Shown one piece after another: positions 17,291 to 26,129 of a stretch of 64,000 nucleotides of DNA. Every line of letters begins with the position of its first letter. Position 1 is the first letter of the stretch. The stretch is from positions 327,595-391,594 of the forward strand of contig CACSIO010000045.1 in assembly GCA_902705865.1 (NCBI GenBank), in the 5' to 3' direction. The notes under the pieces were generated by a model that did no database searches, was not told where the DNA came from, and was given only the letters and a program-made list of their open reading frames with translations. The stretch is from BD1-7 clade bacterium. GTDB taxonomy: Bacteria; Pseudomonadota; Gammaproteobacteria; Pseudomonadales; DT-91. The position numbers and the translations under genes are program-made.

Positions 17291-18009
17291 TATGCAGCTC
17301 TCCCTCTGGGGGCTTGGCCGGTGAAGAAGGGTTCGGTGTAGTTGTGGAGGTTGATGGCGTTGATACCTTCGTCTTTGGCGAAGGCGGCGATGTTGTCGAG
17401 GTTGACGCAGATGCGGCGGGTGACGCCTTTGGTGGCGCGGTGGAGGTTTTCCATGAGGGCGAGGTCGATGTTGATATTTGGTGCGTAGATGCCGGCGAGT
17501 TGGGCGACGTCGTCGAGTTCGCAGGGGACGGCGGGTACCCATTGGAGGATGCGGTTGTGGATTTTTTCGAAGGTGCTGAGTTTGGCGGGGAGGCGTTCTT
17601 CGCCGATGAGCATGATGGCGGCTTGGCTGCCTTCGTATAGATCCATGACCATCATGATGCGGTTTTTGTCGGCGAGGTAGTCGGCTTCGTCGATGATGAG
17701 GGGGCGGTTGGAGAGCATGAGTTCTTCGCAGATTTGGTCTGTCATGCTGGCGAGATTTTTGGCGGGGGGGATGCCCATGTCTTTGAGAATGGCTTCGAGG
17801 AAGGCTTTGCGTGTCCAGGTGCTTTTGCATTGGATGTAGTAGGCGCGGTGGCGGTTGGCGGCAAAGCTTGCGGCGAAGCTTTTTCCGAGGCCTGAGTGGC
17901 CGTGGAAGACGACGATGCCTGGAAGGGAGGGCGCGCGTTCTTGGGCGTGCTCTATGGCTTGGTTGCAGAGGGCGACATTGGTGATGCCTGCGATGCTGTT
18001 GATGGTCAT
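17290..18009 (-). CDS. Mu-like target-DNA activator ATPase B
   Basis: A 239-aa AAA+ ATPase. Walker A is GHSGLGKS (residues 37-44) and Walker B PLIIDEAD (103-110); IGEERLPAKLSTFEKIHNRI is the sensor region and VTRRICVNLDNIAAFAKDEG the C-terminal lid. It binds DNA non-specifically, directs transposase A to target sites and gives target immunity. It lies directly downstream of the transposase gene with 30 bases between. Confidence 0.92.
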   Translation of the reverse strand: MTINSIAGITNVALCNQAIEHAQERAPSLPGIVVFHGHSGLGKSFAASFAANRHRAYYIQCKSTWTRKAFLEAILKDMGIPPAKNLASMTDQICEELMLSNRPLIIDEADYLADKNRIMMVMDLYEGSQAAIMLIGEERLPAKLSTFEKIHNRILQWVPAVPCELDDVAQLAGIYAPNINIDLALMENLHRATKGVTRRICVNLDNIAAFAKDEGINAINLHNYTEPFFTGQAPRGRAA

Positions 18010-18039
18010 GTTTTCTCCGTTATTTTTCGGTGCGGCTTA

Positions 18040-20238
18040 TCAGCTACGTTTTGCATTGATTTGCGCTTGGTCTTGGCGCATTTCGATGAGCATTTTTCCG
18101 TTGTTGTAGTGGCGCGAGTTTTTGTAGCGGTTGTGCCATTCCGCTTCTTCTTGGGTGGCTGTGCCTTCGGCGATTGCGGCGCTGATGGCGAGCCAGTATT
18201 GGTAGCGTTCGGTGTATCCTTTCGGGATGGTTAATTCGCGATTAAACGTGGGCTTGATGATGTGGGCGGTGTCGTTTTGTTGTTTGATTTGTTGGGCGAT
18301 TTCCTCCTTGGCTTTTTGTGTGTCGATTCCGTGGGGCTGGGTTGGTGGGTTGCGTGTTTGGAGTGCTTGTTGGGCTGCGTTTAGGCCGCTGCTTTGGTGT
18401 TGTGTTTGTGGCCTTGGGAAGTGGTGTACTTTTTCCTTTCGTTCTTGGTCGGCGCGGTGTTGCAGTATTTGTTGGGCGACGTCGCGTTTGGTGACTTTGC
18501 GGGCGGCTTTTTTGAGGCGTTTGCGTTCTTCTTCGATGGCTTCTTTTTGTATGGTTTTGGCTTTTTGTGCGACTTCGGTGCGGCTGACGCCTGTGATTGT
18601 TGGGTCTTCTGCTGTGCAGAGGTAGTTGCCGTTGAGGTCGTGGACGTAGATGCGGCCGATGTCGTCTTCGTCGTAGAAGACGTTGACTTGTTGGCCTGTG
18701 TGGGCGGCGAGTTGTGGGTGGATGTAGGTGCCACCGTTGAGACTGATGCCGGTTTTTTTGATGGTGCGGTTGCCGGCGGGTTCGCTGAGTAGGACGTCGA
18801 GCAGGCGTTCGTCGCTAACGGTGCGTATGTGGCCGGTGTATGTGGCTGCTTTTTCGTTGGGTGAGCATTTGAGGCTTTGGTGTTCTCTTGGGTGGTATTC
18901 GTATTCGAGCCAGTCGTTGCAGAAGGCTTGGAGTTCGTTGCTTTCGATGCCGACTTCGATGAGTTGGTCTTTTTGGAATAGGCGTTCGCTGAAGCTTTTT
19001 TGGGCTTCGATGGCTTTGCGTTCGGCGACGTTGTGGCCGATGAATCCTGGGAGTATTTCTGCGATGTCGTGGGCGAAGGTTCTAAAAACGCGTTCGATGT
19101 GGGGCTTTTTCCAGCCTTGGAAGGGTGGGCAGAATTCTTGTTTGACGTCGAGTGCGTTGAAGACGTGGCGTATCCATTTGGATTTGTAGTCGGCGCCGTT
19201 GTCGGTTTTGGCGGTTTCGGGCACGCCCCAGGCGAGGATGGCTTTGCGGATGACTTTGGCAACGCCTTTGGAGTCGGATGTTGGCATGACGATGAATAGG
19301 GTGCGGCGGCTGTAGATGTCGATGACGCCGAGGATGCTGTGGCGGCCGTCTTTGAGCATGAGGTCGGCTGGGGTTGAGTCGAATTCCCAGCGTTGGTTGA
19401 GGCTGATGACGTCTTCGGAGGCGCTGCCTTGGGCGTCCATGTATTTGTTTTTCCATTGGTCTGGGTTGATGAGTGAGGTGTAGAGGGCGAGGTTGTCGGC
19501 CTTCCATTTGTTCACCCAGCGTTCGAGCGTGGCAATGCTGACGAGGCTTGTTTGGGTGTTTGCGAAGTGGGCTTGTAGGGCTTTGTTGAGGGTGGCCATT
19601 TTGATGTGGGGTTTGTCGACGATCATGCCGAGGATGTATTCGTTGAGTTCGGGTTGGTTGTCGATGGTGCCGGTGCCTCTTCGGCCTTTGCCTTTGTCGC
19701 CAGCGAGGGCGTCGATGCCTTGTTCGTTGAGTTTCTTTTCCCAGCGGTAGAGGGTGGGTTTGGAGCAGGTGGGTTCTGCTTGGCGTATCCAGGGTTCGAC
19801 GTGGATTTGGTTGCTTCTATATAGGTCGGCGAATTCGGTGTATGCGGTGGTTTTGGTGAGGCCGCTTGCTTGGTGAAATTCGCGGACGGCTTCGATAAGG
19901 GCAAGCTTGGCGTCGACGCTTTTCTTTTGTGTTGGGCGCAGTTGTTGGTAGCGGGCGAGGCTTTGTTCGCGCTGGCGTTGGGTTGCTGTGTCTTGTTCTT
20001 GCAGGGCGTTGCCGGTAGGCGTTTGCTTTACTTGCGTTGCTGCTTGTTTGGCTTGGCTGATGCGAATGGCTTTTTGAGCAGCTGCTGGCAGGCTGTCGAT
20101 GTGGTATTCGTTGCCTTTGCCGTGGGCTTTCTTTTGGGCACGCCAGTTTTCGTTGCTGGCTTTTTTAAGCATGCCGGCAACGGTTCCGGGGAGGCCGTTG
20201 TATTGGGTGAGTTCTTGTGCGGTGAACCATTCTTTCAT
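18040..20238 (-). CDS. Mu-like DDE transposase A
   Basis: A 732-aa transposase. The N-terminus (WFTAQELTQYNGLPGTVAGM) is the Mu-type enhancer-binding winged helix, followed by end-binding domains (LYRWEKKLNEQGIDAL). The catalytic DDE triad is D287 (RWEFDSTPADL), D346 (KTDNGADY) and E382 (KKPHIERVF). The basic C-terminal tail is the region that contacts B. It performs strand transfer in integration and replicative transposition. It appears intact. Confidence 0.95.
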   Translation of the reverse strand: MKEWFTAQELTQYNGLPGTVAGMLKKASNENWRAQKKAHGKGNEYHIDSLPAAAQKAIRISQAKQAATQVKQTPTGNALQEQDTATQRQREQSLARYQQLRPTQKKSVDAKLALIEAVREFHQASGLTKTTAYTEFADLYRSNQIHVEPWIRQAEPTCSKPTLYRWEKKLNEQGIDALAGDKGKGRRGTGTIDNQPELNEYILGMIVDKPHIKMATLNKALQAHFANTQTSLVSIATLERWVNKWKADNLALYTSLINPDQWKNKYMDAQGSASEDVISLNQRWEFDSTPADLMLKDGRHSILGVIDIYSRRTLFIVMPTSDSKGVAKVIRKAILAWGVPETAKTDNGADYKSKWIRHVFNALDVKQEFCPPFQGWKKPHIERVFRTFAHDIAEILPGFIGHNVAERKAIEAQKSFSERLFQKDQLIEVGIESNELQAFCNDWLEYEYHPREHQSLKCSPNEKAATYTGHIRTVSDERLLDVLLSEPAGNRTIKKTGISLNGGTYIHPQLAAHTGQQVNVFYDEDDIGRIYVHDLNGNYLCTAEDPTITGVSRTEVAQKAKTIQKEAIEEERKRLKKAARKVTKRDVAQQILQHRADQERKEKVHHFPRPQTQHQSSGLNAAQQALQTRNPPTQPHGIDTQKAKEEIAQQIKQQNDTAHIIKPTFNRELTIPKGYTERYQYWLAISAAIAEGTATQEEAEWHNRYKNSRHYNNGKMLIEMRQDQAQINAKRS

Positions 20239-20328
20239 CGTTCTTCACCTTGGTCGCTTTGCATTTTTGCGCGTGTGGATGGCGGGGCTGCTAGGCTTTG
20301 GGTTATCGTTCACGTGCGTGGGTCGCGT

Positions 20329-20598
20329 TTATGCGACATTTCGGTGAATTGATGGCCGAATTTTGGTAGGCTCTTTGTATCGACTGGGCCAGATTTCTTT
20401 GGCGGGTTTGCCGAGTGCGTCGGCTACAATGGCTTCTACTTTGGGGTATTTCATTCGGAATACGTTGAGGAAGGTGCGGGGCTTGTAGCCATTGGCTTCG
20501 GCTAGCGCTTTGATGCTTCCGTATTGTTTGCGGATGGCTGCCTTTATGTCTTCTGGATGCCAGTCTGTGTTGGATGGGTGAGTTTTTGACTTGCTCAT
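20329..20598 (-). CDS. ner: Ner-like transcriptional regulator
   Basis: An 89-aa protein of the Ner/SfsB (Nlp) family: DWHPEDIKAAIRKQYGSIKALAEANGY, then FLNVFRMKYPKVEAIVADALG and PAKEIWPSRY. In Mu, Ner represses the early and repressor promoters. It is the first gene of the leftward early operon, divergent from the S24 repressor, as expected. Confidence 0.92.
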   Translation of the reverse strand: MSKSKTHPSNTDWHPEDIKAAIRKQYGSIKALAEANGYKPRTFLNVFRMKYPKVEAIVADALGKPAKEIWPSRYKEPTKIRPSIHRNVA

Positions 20599-20779
20599 TT
20601 TTTTGGCCTTGTCTTTAGCGACTTTTCGTTAGTTCGCGCTTTTGCGGGTTGCGGTAACTACTGGTGCTAAAGTTATTTCATAAACGCGAGTATGTAAAGT
20701 CAAAAGCGCTAGTTTATTTGTCATATTCGCAAGTGTCGGGTCGCATTAAGGGGATTTCCTTTGCAACTCAATGACTTAA
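20599..20779. promoter_or_regulatory. Early/repressor operator-promoter region of the prophage
   Basis: 181 bases between divergent ner and repressor genes. It is much AT-richer than the phage genes and carries related short motifs: a perfect inverted pair GCGCTTTTG (20636-20644) and CAAAAGCGC (20701-20709), with TTAGCGACTTTTCG, AACGCGAGTATG and TTCGCAAGTG nearby. These are candidate repressor/Ner operators overlapping the early (minus) and repressor (plus) promoters. Confidence 0.6.
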
Positions 20780-21493
20780 ATGGAATCTAAACTGTTCATG
20801 TATGATGAAGATAAAGTTGATATTCGTGAAAATGGAATATCAACTCGCATAAATGAGATTGCATCTGCGGTTGGCGGTAAAAAGCAGCTCGCGAAAATGA
20901 CAGGTGTGTCTGAATCGCAACTGCACCGCTATGTGTCAGATGATCACGATCTGAAATTGACGGTGTTGCTCGCTATGGCTGAGGCTGGTGGCGTGAATCT
21001 GTTGTGGCTGGCTACCGGTGAGGGCCCTCGGTCTATGGATGACTCGGGGGTTGTGGCCGTTCCTAAGGATGAGCTGGCTGAATTCGCGCTGATTCCTGGC
21101 TATGACATCCAGGTGTCGGCGGGGCACGGCGCTTTTCCTGATTCCGAACAACCTACGCGACGTTTGGCTTTCAGGCATAGGTGGCTGAAGTTCAGGGGGC
21201 TGAGTGAGAACGACTTGGTGCTTGTGTATGCTTCCGGCGATTCGATGGAGCCGACTATTAGTAACAACAATACGCTGATGGTCGATACCAGTGATACCAA
21301 GCTTTTAGACGGATCAGTTTATGTGATTCGTCATGATGGCCATTTATTGGTTAAGCGCACGCAGTATGCGCCTGGGCAGGGCGTTTGGTTGATCAGTGAT
21401 AATAAACAGTATGAAAAACTACTGGTTAATATTGATGAAACCCCTGATATGGAGGTAGTTGGACGTGTTGTTTGGATCGGTCGTGATATGTGA
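20780..21493 (+). CDS. S24-type phage repressor (CI/LexA-like)
   Basis: A 237-aa repressor. The N-terminal HTH is at about residues 33-52 (GKKQLAKMTGVSESQLHRYV) and the C-terminal S24 peptidase domain has catalytic Ser155 (ASGDSMEPT) and Lys192 (LLVKRTQ). The probable self-cleavage Ala-Gly is at 114-115 (VSAGHG). RecA-stimulated autocleavage would link induction to DNA damage. It differs from Mu Repc and is the only rightward early gene. Confidence 0.92.
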   Translation: MESKLFMYDEDKVDIRENGISTRINEIASAVGGKKQLAKMTGVSESQLHRYVSDDHDLKLTVLLAMAEAGGVNLLWLATGEGPRSMDDSGVVAVPKDELAEFALIPGYDIQVSAGHGAFPDSEQPTRRLAFRHRWLKFRGLSENDLVLVYASGDSMEPTISNNNTLMVDTSDTKLLDGSVYVIRHDGHLLVKRTQYAPGQGVWLISDNKQYEKLLVNIDETPDMEVVGRVVWIGRDM

Positions 21494-21502
21494 TCGATTT
21501 TA

Positions 21503-21565
21503 GTCTCAGATGATTTGCGGCTTTTTATGGCCGGTGCTTAAAAGCATCTGCACATCATCTGAGAC
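21503..21565. repeat. 12-bp perfect inverted repeat downstream of repressor
   Basis: GTCTCAGATGAT (21503-21514) and ATCATCTGAGAC (21554-21565) are perfect complements separated by 39 bases that include a GC-rich segment. The right arm is followed by AAAATAA and there is no T-run on the + strand. It may act as a transcription end for the repressor gene or as a transposase/regulator site near the phage end. Confidence 0.55.
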
Positions 21566-21618
21566 AAAATAATTTATTAATAAAAGATCTGCCGTTCAAA
21601 GCCGCATCGTCTGGGCCT

Positions 21619-21664
21619 TCTTCCGTTTGTTTCCGTTTACTTCCACATTCTTCCGGTTTAGCCA
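21619..21664. mobile_element. Candidate terminal sequence of the Mu-like prophage
   Basis: Four near-repeats of CTTCCGTTT-like sequence at about 10-11-bp spacing occupy 21619-21660, then TTTAGCCA. Read outward from the other strand the end would begin TGGCTAAACCGGAAG, which satisfies the 5'-TG of Mu-class ends. The integrase frame reopens immediately after the in-frame stop TAG at 21659-21661. The exact terminal base is inference. Confidence 0.45.
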
Positions 21665-22774
21665 AGTAATCTCAGGTCATATGAGGGGTTACAACAGGCA
21701 CGGGAAAAGACCTTTGAGGCGCGGAAGCTGTTAGATGAGGGTGTCGATCCGGCAGCTCAGCGCAAACAGCAAAAGATCGAAACCCAAATAGCGCTCGGCA
21801 ACACCTTTGAGGCATTGGCCGAGGAGTGGTGGCATCATCAAAAAGACGTCTGGAAGGAAAGCCACGCAAAACGTGTTTGGACGCGTCTTAAAATCAACGT
21901 ATTTCCGTTAATTGGACAACACCCTGTTTCTGACCTGAAGCCTCAGGAAATCATCTTAGTTGTTCGAGCCATAGAGAAAAAGGATGCGCTGGATGTTGCT
22001 CAGCGTGTTCTGCAGGACATTAACCGCGTTTGTCGTTACTGCGTTCAAACTGGGCGATTAGCGAGTAATCCGGCCTCCGAGCTGGCGGGCATTCTAAAAG
22101 CGCGAAAAACCGAACATCGAGCTTCGTTGTCGCGTGATGAATTGCCAGCCTTTCTTCGAGTGTTACCAGAGTACGATGCGCAAGGACGTGTATTAACGCG
22201 ACTCGCAATTGAACTGTTAGTTCTTACCTTTGTTCGCCCCGGTGAGTTGCGCGGTGCGCGATGGGATGAAATAGATTGGGATGATTCTCTATGGCGTATT
22301 CCCGCAGACAGGATGAAAATGGGCGTAGAGCACATCGTTCCTTTGTCTAAGCAAAGTATCGCAGTATTGCAGGCTATTCAGGTGATTAGTGGTCGTCTGG
22401 ATCTCGTCTTTCCATCAGAACGCAGACGGCATGAGCCGATGTCGGATAATACGATGCGCCGTGCAATCTTCAGGCTGGGTTTTGATGGTAGTAAGCCTGG
22501 GAAGGGCAAGGTAACGCCGCATGGCTTTCGCGCGACAGCTTCCTCGATACTCAATGAACAGGGCTTTAACCCTGATGCAATAGAGCGTCAGCTCTCCCAT
22601 ATGGAGCGAAACGGCGTGCGCGCTGCGTATACGCACCATGCGCGCTACAAAGAAGAAAGGCGAGAGATCATGCAGTGGTGGGCTGATTATTTGGATAAGC
22701 TCCGCCGACGATCGCTAGTGTGTGAATTGCCAGGGTGCCAAATGTCTAGTGGTTCGGTCGGTGAGCCAATCTGA
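21662..22774 (+). pseudogene. Tyrosine integrase (P4-type), 5' end missing, split by prophage
   Basis: An open frame of 370 codons without its own N-terminus. It begins in the middle of the Arm-domain linker (YEGLQQAREKTFEARKLL, where full-length family members have about 60-70 further residues) and continues through the core domain and catalytic domain: RPGELRGARWDEI, HGFRATASSI and LSHMERNGVRAAYTHHARY hold the conserved Arg, HxxR and Tyr. An in-frame stop lies directly upstream. The simplest reading is that the Mu-like phage inserted in this gene and the 5' part lies beyond the left window edge. An internal ATG at 21815 could give a truncated product. Confidence 0.82.
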
Positions 22775-22793
22775 GTTGTAGAAGTTTCTACAC

Positions 22794-23486
22794 CTAAATA
22801 ATTGATCTCAGTTTAATCATGATTCGTTCGTCAGCCGTTGCCATCGATTTTTGTGTTAGCGTAGCTGAGTGTTCGTCGATGTATTTGCTCGGTTTCTCGT
22901 GCGGGAAGGGCAGATTTCCGTGCTCTAGATGGAGTTGGTAGTCATTCAGCTCGAGGAGCCAATTTTCGGCTTGCTGTTTCCAAAGCAAGGTTTCATGGCC
23001 CTTGGCTTCTAGGCGTTTCTTGAGCTCCTCGTTCTCATGCTGGTATTTCTCAATTTGTTTGTCGATGTTGTGATGCCTCTGTTTTTGCTCAGCTGATCTC
23101 CGGTCTTTTTCGGCCTTTAGTTTCATTTCATATTCGGTTTTAAGCCCGTAAGCATAGTTAACTAAATACTCAATTTTGGCCTCGTGTGTCATTCCAGGAA
23201 GTAGCCTCTTAAGCCGGTCTTTTGCTGCCTTTGTTAGATAGGCTTGGATCGGTTTTTTTCCTTCACGACTCTTATTTTTACGACTCTTGTATTTGGCCCA
23301 GGCGTTCTCGAGCTTTCTCATTTCCTGGTCCGGCAGGTAGACATGAGATAGGTCTGGCTGACCTCCAGATGTAATAGGCGGATTAGCGTGGTTTTTACGA
23401 ATCAGATATTTCAATGCCCATTCTCGTTTCTCTCTGCTGTTGAGGAACTGCTGTAAGCGCGAATTGTAGGGCTGTAGTTCATTCAT
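22794..23486 (-). CDS. Coiled-coil protein of unknown function
   Basis: A 230-aa charged protein. The N-terminal part has NSREKREWALKYLIRKNHA and a basic stretch (KYKSRKNKSREGKK), then a repeat-forming helix LLPGMTHEAKIEYLVNYAYGL and a coiled coil of about 60 residues (AEKDRRSAEQKQRHHNIDKQ onward). It converges with the integrase gene and diverges from the winged-helix-like gene at 23608, with a 121-bp shared promoter region. No family is recognised; small basic coiled-coil proteins are common in integrative elements. Confidence 0.6.
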   Translation of the reverse strand: MNELQPYNSRLQQFLNSREKREWALKYLIRKNHANPPITSGGQPDLSHVYLPDQEMRKLENAWAKYKSRKNKSREGKKPIQAYLTKAAKDRLKRLLPGMTHEAKIEYLVNYAYGLKTEYEMKLKAEKDRRSAEQKQRHHNIDKQIEKYQHENEELKKRLEAKGHETLLWKQQAENWLLELNDYQLHLEHGNLPFPHEKPSKYIDEHSATLTQKSMATADERIMIKLRSII

Positions 23487-23607
23487 TATTTTTTGGCATC
23501 CATTTCCATGACTTGTCCGTTAGACATGTATTGTGACATAGTCATATATCTTTAAATAGCGCAATAAATACCCCCAGGTATAAGAGCTCAAAATAGGAAT
23601 AATACAC

Positions 23608-25050
23608 ATGGAACGTTTACAACCCTTCAACCTTCTGAGGTTGGTTTTAAAGGACCTTTCTCCAGAAGAAAAATTTTTTCTTGTTGCGTTCGGAGGTTTG
23701 TTGAACGCAAATTACGTTGGAAGAATGGCGAATACTCCGTTGTGCGTAGGGAGTGCAGATTGTGCTGCGCTATTCGGCATGTCACGACCCATCGCTTCAC
23801 GATGTTTAAATGGACTGCTGAAGAAGGGGTATCTTGATTACATCGATGGCAATCGGTTGCTTCGAAAAGGTCGAGGAAGACCAAAGCGCTTTGTCAGCTA
23901 TTCGCAAAAGTCTATCTCAGTGACAGGGCAGCATTCGACGTTTGAAGATTGGAAGACACCGGTCCTTGTCAAAATACTTGGGCTTCATGAATACCGAGTA
24001 AGAACACGGCTTTTGCTTATGGTCTTGGTAGTTGCTTCCGATGATTTTGGTCTAGTTCGACAGTTGGGTAGATCTAATATAAAAGCGATGACTGGTTTGG
24101 CCGAGGAGGCGTTAAAAAACCAGGTGAATATACTTCACCGGCAACACTTTCTTAGGTACGTCGTTTCAGGTGCCAGTTTGCCTCACTTGTTGGGCAATGT
24201 TCCAAGTCTATATTGTTTAAACCTTAATCACCCTGTAATACAAACATGTGGTGCTCCAGCGTCGAACGTTCAGATAGTAGATCGTGTGTTCACTGATCAT
24301 ACGTATTGGAACGAAGCCGAACGGATAAGACGCTCATTCATGGAAACATCTCGTGTGCCGCGAAAGGCAGAGCTTCCAGCTGATTATGAGCGTTGGATGA
24401 ACATAGTCGTTGGCTTCAGTCTGGTAGTGCCTACAAAGCACATATCGTTCTTTAGTATTGGCATTGGGCATCAGTTTTTTGAGGCATTTATAGATCTTAG
24501 GTCATCAACAGAGGTAGCCAGGTTTCAGGCATGGCTTTTTGATCGTGTCTCAGTGTTGATGGGATATTTTCCCTCGTTCACAGTAAGCAAGGAAGAAGAC
24601 TCTCTTAATATTGACGGAACTGAGTCGGATGGTTTACTGGATAGTGTTCATTCAGATTTGAGAAGGTATCTCAATGTAATGATTAGATCTCTCGCAATTC
24701 AAGTGATTCGTAACCTCGACGTGTTGGGTGCTTTTGATGAGGGAGAGCGGCCTTGCGATTACAAGTTCAACCTTGTTGCTACAAATCGACATGCAGGGCC
24801 CAGTAATGATCTTCTAATGCTCCGAAATTTTGTTGTGTTCTATCACAAACGCGAAGCTAGTCTGGGGCCTACCTTGTTCACTGTATATCTTTGGGATGCC
24901 TCAGAGCGAAAAGCGCGTGTTCAATCTGAGAACGAAAGAGAAGAAAAGCTGAATCCATCATTACTGCTTCGAAGTGCACTCAAGTCACAGAAAGCCGTTG
25001 ATAATGAAATGCAAGAGCGAAAAGCCGAAGAAGAAGCAGAGTCCTATTAG
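23608..25050 (+). CDS. Winged-helix-like protein of an integrative element, unknown
   Basis: A 480-aa protein. The N-terminal 80 residues look like a winged helix (SADCAALFGMSRPIASRCLN, then GLLKKGYLDYIDG and basic RKGRGRPKR). The rest is unfamiliar, with VGFSLVVPTKHISFFSIGIG, a mixed alpha/beta region and a Glu/Arg-rich tail. It precedes a replication-like gene and AlpA, so a role in replication or element control is possible, but I see no catalytic motif. Confidence 0.55.
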   Translation: MERLQPFNLLRLVLKDLSPEEKFFLVAFGGLLNANYVGRMANTPLCVGSADCAALFGMSRPIASRCLNGLLKKGYLDYIDGNRLLRKGRGRPKRFVSYSQKSISVTGQHSTFEDWKTPVLVKILGLHEYRVRTRLLLMVLVVASDDFGLVRQLGRSNIKAMTGLAEEALKNQVNILHRQHFLRYVVSGASLPHLLGNVPSLYCLNLNHPVIQTCGAPASNVQIVDRVFTDHTYWNEAERIRRSFMETSRVPRKAELPADYERWMNIVVGFSLVVPTKHISFFSIGIGHQFFEAFIDLRSSTEVARFQAWLFDRVSVLMGYFPSFTVSKEEDSLNIDGTESDGLLDSVHSDLRRYLNVMIRSLAIQVIRNLDVLGAFDEGERPCDYKFNLVATNRHAGPSNDLLMLRNFVVFYHKREASLGPTLFTVYLWDASERKARVQSENEREEKLNPSLLLRSALKSQKAVDNEMQERKAEEEAESY

Positions 25051-25199
25051 GCTTCATGCACATTGACTTGTTGGTTATTGTTAATATTGGTAAGCATATA
25101 ACTTACATTGTATATGTTCTAACTAACTTATAAGCATGCCGATATATTTTTAGTTATACCCCTCATTCCTATGTCATTAAACAACATAGGAAAACCGGG

Positions 25200-25850
25200 A
25201 TGAACACTCGATTAGCTAACAATACCAATCTATCCCTTCATAACCGTTCAACCTGGAACAACCGACCTGTACTTCAGCAAAAAGGCGGTTTAATCATCAA
25301 CTACCTTGAGCGCATAGAACAAGTCGCACAACTTGCACTTGCGGAGTACCCAAGAACCTTTGTGGCGCGCGTTGATTTGAGGCTTCCGGATCATTATGAG
25401 GATTCTTCGGCTGTTTCTCGATTCATCCAGTCCTTGAAGGCACAGATCCATGCTGATCAACAATACCGCCGAAGGGTAGAGAAGCGCTCTCATTGTTGCC
25501 GTTTGCGATATGTATGGGCTCGAGAACGAAACCAAGCTCATCAAGATCACTACCATCTGCTGTTGTTCTTTAATAGTGATGCTTATAACTGTCTTGGTCG
25601 ATACGACAGTTGCAATATGAATCTTGCAATGCGAATCCAGAAAGCTTGGGCTAGCGCCTTAAGCCTAGATTTTCAATCAGCATGTAATTTGGTCCATTTT
25701 CCGCGTAATCCGGGCTACCAGCTAAATACTGCATCACCCACGTTTAATCAGGCCTATCAAGCCATGTTTGAACGCAGTAGCTATTTAGCCAAGGCTCACA
25801 CAAAGCACTATGGCAGCGGATTGAATAGCTTTGGCAGTAGTCGCGGGTAA
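25200..25850 (+). CDS. YagK/YfjJ (inovirus Gp2-type) replication-like protein
   Basis: A 216-aa protein. The conserved core FVARVDLRLPDHYED, RRRVEKRSHCCRLRYVWARE and DHYHLLLFFN gives an HUH-like His-x-His (HYHLLLFFN, about residues 118-126). These proteins are annotated as inovirus-type Gp2 or YagK/YfjJ and accompany AlpA in P4-like satellites and islands. A rolling-circle replication or mobilisation role is inferred. The ribosome binding site is weak (AACCGGG). Confidence 0.75.
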   Translation: MNTRLANNTNLSLHNRSTWNNRPVLQQKGGLIINYLERIEQVAQLALAEYPRTFVARVDLRLPDHYEDSSAVSRFIQSLKAQIHADQQYRRRVEKRSHCCRLRYVWARERNQAHQDHYHLLLFFNSDAYNCLGRYDSCNMNLAMRIQKAWASALSLDFQSACNLVHFPRNPGYQLNTASPTFNQAYQAMFERSSYLAKAHTKHYGSGLNSFGSSRG

Positions 25851-25912
25851 GGTGATTCGATAAAAAAATATCAGGGTTCCTCATGTTGTGTACCAATAAT
25901 GAGGAATACACC

Positions 25913-26107
25913 ATGCGACTAATGCGTTTAAAAGAAGTGATCGACTGCACTGGCCTTGGCCGCTCAAGTATCTACAAATATATCTCGGAAGATCAGTTTC
26001 CGAAACCAGTGCCGTTAGGTGGCAGGGCTGTGGCATGGGTAGAGAGCGAGATTAATGACTGGATAATTGCGAAGATAGAAGAGCGAGATCTTGTATGCGG
26101 CGCTTAG
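25913..26107 (+). CDS. AlpA-family regulator
   Basis: A 64-aa AlpA-type MerR-like HTH: MRLMRLKEVIDCTGLGRSSI, then YKYISEDQFPKPVPLGGRA and VAWVESEINDWI. The ATG at 25913 has GAGGAA upstream; an earlier in-frame Met lacks a site. AlpA activates integrase or excision genes in satellites such as CP4-57. Here the cognate integrase gene is broken, so excision of this element should be blocked. Confidence 0.9.
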   Translation: MRLMRLKEVIDCTGLGRSSIYKYISEDQFPKPVPLGGRAVAWVESEINDWIIAKIEERDLVCGA

Positions 26108-26129
26108 GCCGCATTGCTTGTTTGAAACC

